Below the pieces are notes generated by a model. The model ran no database searches. It saw only the letters and a program-made list of their open reading frames with translations, and had not been told where the DNA came from. A DNA stretch of 64,000 bases from 38-11 sp964539975. Its GTDB lineage: Bacteria > Bacillota > Clostridia > Tissierellales > Dethiosulfatibacteraceae. The first letter of the stretch is position 1, and each line of letters begins with the position of its first letter. The DNA lies in NCBI GenBank assembly GCA_964539975.1, contig CAZIKK010000002.1:1-64000 (forward strand). Reading direction: 5' to 3'. Below are positions 34,443 through 42,428 of this stretch, one piece after another. A program made the position numbers and the translations under genes.

Positions 34443-35405
34443 ATGAAAACAGATAAAAGAAAAGTCATTTTAATAGTTGGACCCACCGCTGTTGGCAAAA
34501 CAAGTACTTCTGTTAAAATTGCCAAAAGCATTCATTCAGAGATCATATCAGCCGATGCGATGCAGATTTATAAAGGGATGGACATTGGCACCGCAAAAAT
34601 TACTGAACGTGAAAAAGAAGGCATTCCTCACCATTTGATTGATATCGTTAATCCTGATGAAATGTTTACGGTCTCTGATTTCAAATCAAGAGCTCTTAAT
34701 CTTATTTCCCAACTTCATCAGAAGAATAAAATTCCTGTCATTGCAGGAGGTACAGGACTTTACGTTAACGCTTTAATTTATGAGTTGGATTTTTCTAGAT
34801 CAATTCGTGATTCTAATATTCGACAAGAGCTTTCTAATTACGCAAAAAAGCATGGCTCTGAGGCTTTGCACCATGAATTGACCATCAGTGACCCTGCTTC
34901 TGCAGATAAAATTCATCCCAACAATGTAAAGAGAGTGATTCGTGCCTTGGAAGTTTATCGAATCACTGGAAAAACATTCTCTTCTCTAAATCAAAACTTT
35001 CGAAAGGAAGCCGATGCGTTTGATTATATATTGATCGGATTGGAAATGAGTCGTGATTTACTGTATAATAGAATTAATCATCGTGTGGACGATATGCTGA
35101 ATCAAGGCTTGATAGAAGAGGTTGAGCAACTTCTCAAGTCGGGTTACGGAGAAGATCTTGTTTCCATGAAAGGAATTGGCTACAAAGAAATGATTCAACA
35201 CCTGAAACACGAGATAACTTATGAAACAGCAGTGCAACTTATAAAGCGAAATACACGTCGGTTTGCAAAAAGACAATTCACATGGTTCAAATCTGACCAA
35301 AGAATTCATTGGGTAACAGTAGATCCAAGTAATCTGGATCGTACTTATTCCATAATAAAAAACCATTTAACCGAAAGGGGAGTACCAGATGAAACAAACA
35401 ATTAA
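34443..35405 (+). CDS. miaA: tRNA dimethylallyltransferase
   Basis: 320 aa. P-loop LIVGPTAVGKTSTSVKIA, DAMQIYKGMDIGTAK, HHLIDIVNP, VIAGGTGLYVNAL and RNTRRFAKRQFTWF. Adds an isopentenyl group to A37 of tRNAs reading UNN codons, before MiaB acts. I choose ATG 34443, with AGGTGA 5 nt upstream, over GTG 34434 or ATG 34437. It overlaps hfq by 17 nt. Confidence 0.95.
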   Translation: MKTDKRKVILIVGPTAVGKTSTSVKIAKSIHSEIISADAMQIYKGMDIGTAKITEREKEGIPHHLIDIVNPDEMFTVSDFKSRALNLISQLHQKNKIPVIAGGTGLYVNALIYELDFSRSIRDSNIRQELSNYAKKHGSEALHHELTISDPASADKIHPNNVKRVIRALEVYRITGKTFSSLNQNFRKEADAFDYILIGLEMSRDLLYNRINHRVDDMLNQGLIEEVEQLLKSGYGEDLVSMKGIGYKEMIQHLKHEITYETAVQLIKRNTRRFAKRQFTWFKSDQRIHWVTVDPSNLDRTYSIIKNHLTERGVPDETNN

Positions 35406-35619
35406 TATTCAAGATTCATTTTTGAATCAAGCAAGAAAAGATAAGATTGCATTGACTTTGTTTTTAACGACGGGTGTCAAACTCAGAGGCTTTGTTAAAG
35501 GGTTTGATAATTATTGTATCGTCTTCGAACTAAATGATAAGCAACAATTAATCTACAAACATGCCATCGCAACAATTGTTCCAGATGCTAATATACGCAT
35601 TCAGTCAAATGCAGAATAA
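35389..35619 (+). CDS. hfq: RNA chaperone Hfq
   Basis: 76-aa Sm-like protein: Sm1 region (FLNQARKDKIALTLFLTTGVKLRGFVKGFDNYCIVF) and Sm2 YKHAIATI. Forms a hexameric ring binding small RNAs. AGGGGAG ribosome site inside miaA. The miaA-hfq pairing is widely conserved. Confidence 0.97.
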   Translation: MKQTINIQDSFLNQARKDKIALTLFLTTGVKLRGFVKGFDNYCIVFELNDKQQLIYKHAIATIVPDANIRIQSNAE

Positions 35620-35631
35620 CGGGAGGCAAGG

Positions 35632-36909
35632 TTGAATCAATTTAATTTATGTAAACTATACGATATTAATGAGCAAACAGCCTCTGCTATAGCAGAGGCT
35701 GAATATTGTCTTGACCAACCATTTAGACGGATCGACCATATAAAAGAATACAACCATCTTAAAATAATAAAGGCCATGCAAGATTCTCGATTGAACTACA
35801 CCAACTTTTATTGGAACACTGGTTATGGTTACAACGATCCTGGCAGAGAAAAAGTGGAAGAAGTTTATTCACGTGTCTTTGGAACAGAAGATGCTCTCGT
35901 ACGTCCTAACATTGTTTCCGGAACACATGCATTGTATTTAACCCTATCCGGCATTACACAATATGGGGACAGCATACTGTCTATTTCTGGAAAGCCTTAT
36001 GATACCCTCCTCACAGTAATAGGAACTCAAGGAGATGAGCCCAATAATTTGATCTCGCAAGGCATTGTTTACCGTGAAGTGGACCTAATCGATGCTGAGG
36101 ATTTTGATGTCAAAGAGATAAAGAAAAATATAGACCCTACTACTAAAGTTGTTATGATTCAACGTTCAACTGGATATAGCCATCGTAAAGCAATTACTAT
36201 CAACAAAATAGAATCTGTCATCAAAACAATCAAATCTGAATATCCTGATATCATCATCATGGTAGATAATTGTTATGGAGAATTCATAGAAACTATGGAA
36301 CCTAGCAATGTTGGCGCAGATTTAACTGTTGGGTCCTTGATAAAAAATCCAGGTGGAGGCATTGCGCTGACGGGTGGTTACATCTGTGGCAAGTCAACAT
36401 TAATCCATCAAATTGCCAATCGACTTACTGCTCCAGGTATTGGAAAAGAAGTTGGTCTTACTTTTGGACAAACCAGAAACACTTTACAAGGTTTATATTT
36501 AGCACCTTCTGTTGTTTCTGAATCTCTTAAAGGCGCTATGTTGATTGCTCATGTTTTTAACGGTTTAGGTTATCAAGTTGTTCCATCTATTGATGACGAA
36601 CGAAGCGACATCATTCAAAGCATTATCTTTCATTCAAGAGAACGTCTCATCAAATTTTGTCAGAGCATTCAAAAATCATCTCCTGTAGATGCTCATGTTG
36701 TCCCTGAAGCTTGGCCAATGCCAGGTTATACTGATGATGTCATCATGGCTTCTGGTGCGTTTATTCAAGGTTCGTCCATCGAGATTAGTGCCGATGCACC
36801 CATAAGAGAGCCCTACACCGCATTTTACCAAGGCGGACTCACTTACGCACAATGTAAGCTGGCAACCGCCATTGCCTATGAAACCATTCTAAGCGAACAC
36901 TCTAAATAA
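35632..36909 (+). CDS. PLP enzyme, methionine gamma-lyase/YnbB family
   Basis: 425 aa. Fold-type I PLP enzyme of the 'aluminium resistance' / methionine gamma-lyase-like family (YnbB in Bacillus, likewise after hfq). GTEDALVRPNIVSGTHALYL, MVDNCYGEFIE and the Schiff-base region TVGSLIKNPGGGIALTGGYI are visible. Substrate uncertain; a role in sulphur amino acid breakdown is plausible. TTG start at 35632 with CGGGAGG upstream. Followed by a bidirectional terminator. Confidence 0.85.
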   Translation: MNQFNLCKLYDINEQTASAIAEAEYCLDQPFRRIDHIKEYNHLKIIKAMQDSRLNYTNFYWNTGYGYNDPGREKVEEVYSRVFGTEDALVRPNIVSGTHALYLTLSGITQYGDSILSISGKPYDTLLTVIGTQGDEPNNLISQGIVYREVDLIDAEDFDVKEIKKNIDPTTKVVMIQRSTGYSHRKAITINKIESVIKTIKSEYPDIIIMVDNCYGEFIETMEPSNVGADLTVGSLIKNPGGGIALTGGYICGKSTLIHQIANRLTAPGIGKEVGLTFGQTRNTLQGLYLAPSVVSESLKGAMLIAHVFNGLGYQVVPSIDDERSDIIQSIIFHSRERLIKFCQSIQKSSPVDAHVVPEAWPMPGYTDDVIMASGAFIQGSSIEISADAPIREPYTAFYQGGLTYAQCKLATAIAYETILSEHSK

Positions 36910-36922
36910 ATCGATTCATACC

Positions 36923-36966
36923 AAAATACACCTATTGCATGTATACATGTACAATAGGTGTATTTT
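36923..36966. terminator. Bidirectional terminator
   Basis: Perfect 15-bp stem AAAATACACCTATTG / CAATAGGTGTATTTT with a 14-nt loop, A-rich on one side and T-rich on the other. It serves the YnbB-like gene on + and lexA on -. Confidence 0.93.
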
Positions 36967-36976
36967 TCTGTATAGA

Positions 36977-37597
36977 TCAATATTTTCTGATTACACATTT
37001 TAAACGGCCTAATACAATGACGTCCTCAACAAGCAGAGGGGACATTGTCTTATTCTCAGGCTGAAGCCGAATGTGGTGCTTTTCTCTGAAAAATCGTTTG
37101 AGAGTCGCTTCTTCATCAACTAAAGCGGCAATGATTTCACCATTTCTAGCAACGCTAGTTCGAGAAATCACAACATAATCTCCATCAAATATCCCTGCGT
37201 CAATCATGCTGTCACCTTTCACTTTCAGTACGAAAGACTCCGAGTTATCCACCCATTCTACTGGGACAGGGAACAAGTCTTCTACATTTTCAACCGCTAA
37301 TATAGGTTGTCCTGCAGCAATGCTTCCAATCAATGGAATATGGGTTATTTCTTTCTTTGGCAAGTCATACATAACTGTATCCTGATCTATAACTTCAATG
37401 GCTCTATTTTTATTATTTCCTTTTCTAATATAGCCTTTCTTCTCTAACGCCGTCAAGTGAGAGTGCACAGTCGAAGTAGAGCTTAATTCAACGGCTTTGC
37501 AGATTTCTCGCACTGATGGGGGATAACCTTTCTTTCCAATCTCATTTTTTATAAAATTCAATATCATACCTTGTTTTTTTGATAAATCCTCATACAT
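36977..37597 (-). CDS. lexA: LexA repressor
   Basis: 206 aa. Winged-helix N-terminus (GYPPSVREICKAVELSSTSTVHSHLTALEKKGYIRKG) and S24 peptidase domain: self-cleavage site Ala-Gly in SIAAGQP, catalytic Ser in VKGDSMIDAGIFDGD, Lys in EATLKRFF. Represses the SOS regulon until RecA filaments trigger autocleavage. I choose the start at 37597, which has GAGGTG upstream; an ATG at 37615 has no ribosome site. Divergent from the yneA-like gene over a shared operator region. Confidence 0.96.
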   Translation of the reverse strand: MYEDLSKKQGMILNFIKNEIGKKGYPPSVREICKAVELSSTSTVHSHLTALEKKGYIRKGNNKNRAIEVIDQDTVMYDLPKKEITHIPLIGSIAAGQPILAVENVEDLFPVPVEWVDNSESFVLKVKGDSMIDAGIFDGDYVVISRTSVARNGEIIAALVDEEATLKRFFREKHHIRLQPENKTMSPLLVEDVIVLGRLKCVIRKY

Positions 37598-37623
37598 TAA
37601 GTACACCTCATTCATTTTTTTTT

Positions 37624-37652
37624 ATTATAACATAGTCTATTCCACAATTCAA
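37624..37652 (-). promoter_or_regulatory. lexA promoter
   Basis: On the minus strand: TTGAAT (37652-37647), 17 bp, TATAAT (37629-37624). The -35 overlaps a LexA-type operator at 37651-37662. Confidence 0.8.
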
Positions 37653-37662
37653 ACGTTTGTTC
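37651..37662. promoter_or_regulatory. LexA operator at lexA
   Basis: Minus-strand GAACAAACGTTT, one mismatch from GAACN4GTTC and the same asymmetric form as the operators at recA. It overlaps the lexA -35, consistent with autorepression. Confidence 0.7.
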
Positions 37663-37671
37663 ATAAAATTG

Positions 37672-37700
37672 TTGACATCAAACTTTTGTTCTGTTATGAT
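37672..37700 (+). promoter_or_regulatory. yneA-like promoter
   Basis: TTGACA (37672-37677), 17 bp, TATGAT (37695-37700). Near consensus, with a LexA-type operator filling the spacer. Confidence 0.85.
37680..37691. promoter_or_regulatory. LexA operator in yneA-like promoter spacer
   Basis: AAACTTTTGTTC; read on the minus strand it is GAACAAAAGTTT. It lies between -35 and -10 of the yneA-like promoter, the same place as the operator in the recA promoter. Confidence 0.7.
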
Positions 37701-37706
37701 GTAATC

Positions 37707-37718
37707 AAACAAAGGTTT
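37707..37718. promoter_or_regulatory. Possible second operator at yneA-like gene
   Basis: AAACAAAGGTTT, a weaker match (two mismatches), placed just downstream of the predicted transcription start. Weak support. Confidence 0.4.
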
Positions 37719-37733
37719 GCCGGAGGTGTTTAC

Positions 37734-38036
37734 ATGATTTTATTTGGACGTTACCGAGTTATAGAGCCCAGAAGATTCCGAAATTTCATCCTAATTTCAT
37801 CCATCTTCTTATTTATTCTCATATCCGTCACCATCTATCAAATTTCCGCTTATTCTGCCAATACTTACAATTATATGGAAATACCCGTCATAGAAGGAGA
37901 TACGTTATGGCAGATCGCAAAAGATTATGGGCCTTCTGGATCCATTCAAAAGGATTTGTACGAGCTAATGAAGTTAAATGAATTGAAAGATGGAAGAATT
38001 TATCCTGGACAGGTTTTGATTGTTCCTATTGTCTAA
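37734..38036 (+). CDS. YneA-like SOS cell division suppressor (LysM)
   Basis: 100 aa: basic N-terminus, one membrane helix (FILISSIFLFILISVTIYQI), then a LysM domain (IEGDTLWQIAKDYG ... NELKDGRIYPGQVLIVPI). Small membrane LysM proteins divergent from lexA correspond to YneA of Bacillus, which delays septation during DNA damage. Start at 37734 has GGAGGTG upstream; earlier in-frame codons lie in the promoter. Function inferred from context and architecture. Confidence 0.8.
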   Translation: MILFGRYRVIEPRRFRNFILISSIFLFILISVTIYQISAYSANTYNYMEIPVIEGDTLWQIAKDYGPSGSIQKDLYELMKLNELKDGRIYPGQVLIVPIV

Positions 38037-38050
38037 AAATTGTAAAAAAA

Positions 38051-38094
38051 GAACGTGCTCCTGTAAGTTTACACTGAGCCGTTCACTTTTTTTT
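38051..38094. terminator. Bidirectional terminator
   Basis: GAACGTGCTC / GAGCCGTTC (38051-38060, 38076-38084) forms a stem with one bulged base and a 15-nt loop; poly-A on the left and poly-T on the right. It overlaps the end of the minus-strand recombinase gene. Confidence 0.75.
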
Positions 38095-39093
38095 GTTTTT
38101 GGTTGTTTTTATTTCTGAAGGACTTTTTTCCTTATTAGCAATGGTTTCCTTTCCTAGTGGATTGCTTTCAACAGCTTTCTTGAGTCTCTCACTATTGATA
38201 TGTGTGTAAATTTGGGTTGTCGAAACACTTTCATGTCCGAGAATTTCTTGAAGAGCTCGGATATCAACATTCCCATATTGATACATCAATGTCGCGGCAG
38301 TATGTCTTAGTTTATGAGGGGAATAATGTTGGTCTAATAGTCCTGCATTTGTCAAATGTTTTTTCAACATATGTTGAATGGCCTTTGGAGAAATACGTTG
38401 TCTTCTTGAGCTTAGAAACAGGGCTTTGTCATCTTCGTTCAACGGTTCTGGTCGAACCTCTAGGTAGCTATGAATAGCCTCTTGACATGAATCATTCAAA
38501 TAGACCGTACGTTCCTTATCGCCTTTTCCTATAACTGTGAGTGTGTTTTGCTTTATCTTATCAATATCTATGCTAACCAGTTCTGATAATCGAATCCCAC
38601 AATTTAAAAATAGGGTAATAATAGCATAATCCCTTATTCTAAAAGTTCCTCCAACCGAATTCAGCAATTTTTTGGCATCTTCTAAAGTCAAGTGGACAGG
38701 ATGCCTGCTTTCAATTTTAGGCGTCTCTAAGTTTTCTGCAGGGTTTTTTTCGATCTCATTGACTACATGTACCAAATATTTAAAAAAAGCTCTTAAACTG
38801 GCGATTTTACGCGCCTTAGTCTTGTTGTTGTTCCCGCGCATTTTATCAATGAACGATACAAAGGCGTGCAAATCTCTAATTTTGATTTCTTTCAGGAAAT
38901 GCTCCGGTAGGGAACTGATGTCAATCTCATCAAATATTTTTACATCCGTCAATTTAAACCTAATGCCGCAAAACCTATAAAAAACGCGTAAATCTAAATA
39001 ATATTCCTTGACGGTTCTTTCTGATTTGCCTTGGATGGTCTCTATGTAGTTAAGAAAATCGCTTAACAATGGAGGGGAGTCCAGATAATCCAT
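38083..39093 (-). CDS. Tyrosine recombinase, XerC type
   Basis: 336 aa. N-terminal SAM-like domain (FLNYIETIQGKSERTVKEYYLDLRVFYRFC) and catalytic domain with all residues intact: NCGIRLSEL (Arg), GKGDKERTV (Lys), SPHKLRHTAATL (His, Arg), LGHESVSTTQIYTH (His, Tyr). A Lys-rich tail of ~25 residues extends beyond the usual end. In Clostridia such a gene commonly lies near lexA. It is probably the main chromosome-dimer resolvase here, since the XerD-like protein at 14836-15723 is catalytically altered (inference). Confidence 0.92.
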   Translation of the reverse strand: MDYLDSPPLLSDFLNYIETIQGKSERTVKEYYLDLRVFYRFCGIRFKLTDVKIFDEIDISSLPEHFLKEIKIRDLHAFVSFIDKMRGNNNKTKARKIASLRAFFKYLVHVVNEIEKNPAENLETPKIESRHPVHLTLEDAKKLLNSVGGTFRIRDYAIITLFLNCGIRLSELVSIDIDKIKQNTLTVIGKGDKERTVYLNDSCQEAIHSYLEVRPEPLNEDDKALFLSSRRQRISPKAIQHMLKKHLTNAGLLDQHYSPHKLRHTAATLMYQYGNVDIRALQEILGHESVSTTQIYTHINSERLKKAVESNPLGKETIANKEKSPSEIKTTKNKKK

Positions 39094-39120
39094 ATTTCAC
39101 ACCTGCTTGTCTCCGTATTT

Positions 39121-39150
39121 TTTGTCGCAAAATAACTATTTTGCGACAAA
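39121..39150. repeat. Perfect palindrome upstream of recombinase gene
   Basis: Arms TTTGTCGCAAAAT (39121-39133) and ATTTTGCGACAAA (39138-39150), 4-bp centre. It is between the recombinase start and the purB end. On the minus strand it is not followed by a T tract, so it is not a normal purB terminator; on the plus strand no gene needs one. It could be an operator or recombination site. Confidence 0.7.
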
Positions 39151-39194
39151 TTTATCTAATTTACTGGAGTTCACATTCTATTTATAATATTCTA

Positions 39195-40640
39195 CTATAC
39201 TTTCAAGACTGTCTTAATGCCTAACCATTCTGAGTGTTTTTTAAGAATTGGCTTAATTTTGTTGTTAACAAAAAATTCAACTTGTTCATGACTTCTTCCA
39301 ATGAATTTTTCAGGCTGAATAATTTCGACAATTTCATCTTCTGTGAGTTTGATGGCGTCTGAAGCAATCATACGCTCAATCAAATCATTTTGCTTACCAT
39401 ATCGTTTGACTTGTTCTGCAGCTTCCATAGATAGCACACGGATGATTTCGTGCATAACTTGTCTATCTGCACCTTTTTTCACTGCTTCCATAATAATATT
39501 TTCAGTAATCATGAATGGAAATTCTTCATTTATGTGCTTTGTGATTACTTCTTCATTAACAATGATACCTTGAAATATATTGATTCCTATGTCAAGAATC
39601 GCATCACATGCCAAGAATCCTTGCGGGATGGTTAAGCGTTTGTTAGCTGAGTCATCAAGCGTTCTTTCAAACCACTGGGTAGATGCCGTGTCTTCTGTAT
39701 TATGGCTTATATTCACAACGAATCGAGATAAAGCCGCTACCCTCTCACTTCGCATAGGATTGCGTTTATAGGCCATAGCTGACGAACCAATCTGCTTTTT
39801 TTCAAAAGGTTCTTCAATCTCTTTCAAATGTTGCAATAGACGAATATCATTGGTCATTTTGTGCATGCTTTGAGCAATACCACTCAAAACTTGAGTAACT
39901 TTGACATCAATTTTTCTTGGGTATGTCTGGCCCGTAATGTCATACGCTTCATCGAACTCCATCTCTCTTGCAACCAGTTTTTCCAATTCAATTACTTTTT
40001 GACTGTCTTCTTCAAATAGATTTAGAAAGCTTGCTTGCGTTCCTGTTGTGCCTTTCACGCCTCTAAGTTTAAGATTTGTTAGTACATAATCAAGGTCCAA
40101 ATAATCAAAGTAGAGATCCTGCAACCACATCGAAGCACGTTTACCAACTGTTGTTAATTGGGCAGGCTGGAAATGCGTGAATCCTAATGTAGGAACTTTT
40201 TTATAAGCCAGAGCAAATGAGGCCATCTCATTCATTAAATTGACCAATTTCTTTTTTATGAGGACTAAGGCCTCTCTCATTTGAATGATGTCTGTATTGT
40301 CTCCCACATAGGCGCTAGTAGCCCCTAAATGGATAATTGGCTTGGCTAGTGGGCATTGAGCACCAAAAGTATGTACATGAGCCATTACATCATGTCTTAC
40401 CTCTTTTTCTATATTTTTTGCCATCTTATAATCAATATCGTGAACATGACTCATCATTTCATCAATTTGCTCATCTGAAATTTCAATTCCTAACTTTTGC
40501 TCAGCTTTTGCCAAAGCAACCCATAATTTTCTCCAAGTTGAAAACTTGAAGTTATCTGAAAAAATAAAACTCATCTCTTTACTGGCATATCTTGTTATTA
40601 ATGGGTTCCTGTACTGATCTAAATTATCGATTTTAATCAC
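39195..40640 (-). CDS. purB: Adenylosuccinate lyase
   Basis: 481 aa. DQYRNPLITRYASKEMSFIFSDNFKFSTWRKLWVALAKAEQ at the N-terminus (quoted here only as family match: YRNPLITRYASKEM), HDVMAHVHTFG, LGATSAYVGDNTD, GTQASFLNLF, and the superfamily signature GSSAMAYKRNPMRSE. Acts in purine synthesis and AMP formation. GTG start at 40640 with AGAGAGGA very close upstream. Confidence 0.96.
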   Translation of the reverse strand: MIKIDNLDQYRNPLITRYASKEMSFIFSDNFKFSTWRKLWVALAKAEQKLGIEISDEQIDEMMSHVHDIDYKMAKNIEKEVRHDVMAHVHTFGAQCPLAKPIIHLGATSAYVGDNTDIIQMREALVLIKKKLVNLMNEMASFALAYKKVPTLGFTHFQPAQLTTVGKRASMWLQDLYFDYLDLDYVLTNLKLRGVKGTTGTQASFLNLFEEDSQKVIELEKLVAREMEFDEAYDITGQTYPRKIDVKVTQVLSGIAQSMHKMTNDIRLLQHLKEIEEPFEKKQIGSSAMAYKRNPMRSERVAALSRFVVNISHNTEDTASTQWFERTLDDSANKRLTIPQGFLACDAILDIGINIFQGIIVNEEVITKHINEEFPFMITENIIMEAVKKGADRQVMHEIIRVLSMEAAEQVKRYGKQNDLIERMIASDAIKLTEDEIVEIIQPEKFIGRSHEQVEFFVNNKIKPILKKHSEWLGIKTVLKV

Positions 40641-40692
40641 TCCTCTCTTACCATAAGTAGCTAATCGTACCCTTGAATTATAACCCGATATT

Positions 40693-40723
40693 AAAAAGAA
40701 GTAAACTCTCGTTTACTTCTTTT
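40693..40723. terminator. Terminator after rny
   Basis: AAAGAAGTAAAC / GTTTACTTCTTT stem with a TCTC loop and A/T tails, so it works on either strand. An 11-bp direct repeat (TATCTTACTTC, 40722-40743) overlaps it and the rny stop. Confidence 0.85.
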
Positions 40724-40737
40724 ATCTTACTTCTATC

Positions 40738-42273
40738 TTACTTCGCGTATTCAATGGCTCTGGTTTCCCGAACAACATTCACTTTTATCTGTCCTGGGTA
40801 TTCCAATTCCTCTTCAATTCGCTTGACAATATTTTTGGCGATTACAACAATGCTGTTGTCATTTACATCTTCTGGTTTAACCATGATTCTAACTTCTCGA
40901 CCTGCTTGAATCGCAAAGGATTTTTCTACTCCGTTAAAGGAATTTGCGATTTCTTCAAGTCTCTCAAGTCTTTTGATATATGATTCAAGCGTTTCTCTTC
41001 TGGCTCCAGGTCTTGCTGCTGATATAGCATCTGCTGCTTGTACAATCACAGCTTCCACTGTCGTTGGTTCTACATCGCCATGATGGGCTTCTATTGCATG
41101 CACCACTTCACTACTCTCTCTGTGCTTTCGCGCAATCTCTGCTCCAATCTCAACATGAGGGCCTTCTATTTCATGATCTACTGCTTTTCCTATGTCATGT
41201 AGCAACCCTGCACGCTTCGCAATTTTTACATCTGCACCAAGTTCTGCTGCCATAATACCACTTAAGTGTGCTACTTCAATTGAGTGTTTTAAAACGTTTT
41301 GGCCATAACTTGTACGATACTTCAGTCTTCCTAATAGTTTGATCATTTCACCTTTCAAACCGTGAATACCTGTGTCAAATGCTGCTTTTTCACCCTCGTC
41401 TTTGATGATTTGGTTGATCTCTTTTCTTGCTCTTTCTACCATTTCTTCAATTCTAGCTGGGTGAATTCTGCCATCGTTAACCAATTTCTCTAAAGCTATT
41501 CTTGCAACTTCTCTTCTAATAGGATCAAATCCTGATATAACAACCGCTTCCGGGGTATCATCAATAATTAGATCGATACCAGTCAAAGTTTCCAATGCTC
41601 TAATGTTTCTTCCCTCACGGCCGATTATTCTCCCTTTCATCTCATCATTAGGTAAATCCACAACGGATACTGTTGTTTCTGCCACATGATCTGCAGAACA
41701 TTTTTGAATGGCGTAACTGACAATTTCTCTTGCTTTTTTATCCGCATTCTCTTTTGCATCTCTTTCGATTTCTTTTATCAAAACAGCTGCCTCGTATTCC
41801 GCTTCTTTCCTAATGTCTTCTAATAGCATTTCTTTTGCCTCTTCAGAGGTCATACCAGATATTCGTTCTAACTCAAGTCTCTGTTTCTCAATCGCCTCTT
41901 CGACTTCTTTCTCTTTTGTTTCAATTTCTTTGTGCTTTTTGTTCAGTTTTTCTTCTCTTTTTTCAAATTGCTCATTCTTATTATCGAGGACTTCTTCTTT
42001 TTTAAGCAATCTCTTTTCAAGCTTTTGAAGTTCGGCTCTTCTTTCTTTGTTCTCTCTCTCTGACTCGTTTCTCATTTTATGAACTTCATCTTTTGCTTCT
42101 ATCAAAAGTTCTTTCTTTTTGGTTTCTGATGTTTTTATTCCGTCCTCTATGATTCTTCTTGCTTCGTTCTCTGCACTAATGATTTTTCTTTCAGCTGAAA
42201 GTTTTCTAATAATATAGCCTAAAAAACCTCCCGCTACCGCACCTGCCGAAGCATACAAAAAATATTGTAACAA
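40738..42273 (-). CDS. rny: Ribonuclease Y
   Basis: 511 aa. N-terminal membrane helix (FLYASAGAVAGGFLGYII), long coiled coil (about residues 30-200), KH domain (GRIIGREGRNIRALETLTG), HD domain with LLHDIGKAVDHE and IEAHHGDVEPTT. Membrane-bound endoribonuclease starting mRNA decay. TTG start at 42273 preceded by AGGAGGTGA. Follows recA, as in many Clostridia; spoVS, often next, is absent. Confidence 0.97.
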   Translation of the reverse strand: MLQYFLYASAGAVAGGFLGYIIRKLSAERKIISAENEARRIIEDGIKTSETKKKELLIEAKDEVHKMRNESERENKERRAELQKLEKRLLKKEEVLDNKNEQFEKREEKLNKKHKEIETKEKEVEEAIEKQRLELERISGMTSEEAKEMLLEDIRKEAEYEAAVLIKEIERDAKENADKKAREIVSYAIQKCSADHVAETTVSVVDLPNDEMKGRIIGREGRNIRALETLTGIDLIIDDTPEAVVISGFDPIRREVARIALEKLVNDGRIHPARIEEMVERARKEINQIIKDEGEKAAFDTGIHGLKGEMIKLLGRLKYRTSYGQNVLKHSIEVAHLSGIMAAELGADVKIAKRAGLLHDIGKAVDHEIEGPHVEIGAEIARKHRESSEVVHAIEAHHGDVEPTTVEAVIVQAADAISAARPGARRETLESYIKRLERLEEIANSFNGVEKSFAIQAGREVRIMVKPEDVNDNSIVVIAKNIVKRIEEELEYPGQIKVNVVRETRAIEYAK

Positions 42274-42401
42274 ATTGTCACCTCCTAGTATTCAATTATC
42301 AAGATTCAAATCTATTCTCATCAATAGAACTTATCTTTTGAGAAAGTATATAGTAATTTTAGTATTTTTTGTTGTATGTGTCAAGGAATTTGATTTAAAC
42401 C

Positions 42402-42428
42402 AAAAAAGAGCATTATCGCTCTTTTTTT
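42402..42428 (-). terminator. Terminator overlapping recA end
   Basis: Minus-strand stem AAAGAGC / GCTCTTT with a GATAAT loop and T tract; the recA stop codon is in the loop. Confidence 0.85.

Noticed and set aside
37615..37615. ATG at 37615 as lexA start
   Set aside because: Only an A-rich run precedes it, while the next ATG (37597) has GAGGTG at good spacing.
39151..39190. dif-like sequence near the recombinase (AATGTGAACT on the minus strand)
   Set aside because: Only about 8 of 11 bases match the right arm of the Bacillus dif site and the left arm does not match; too weak.
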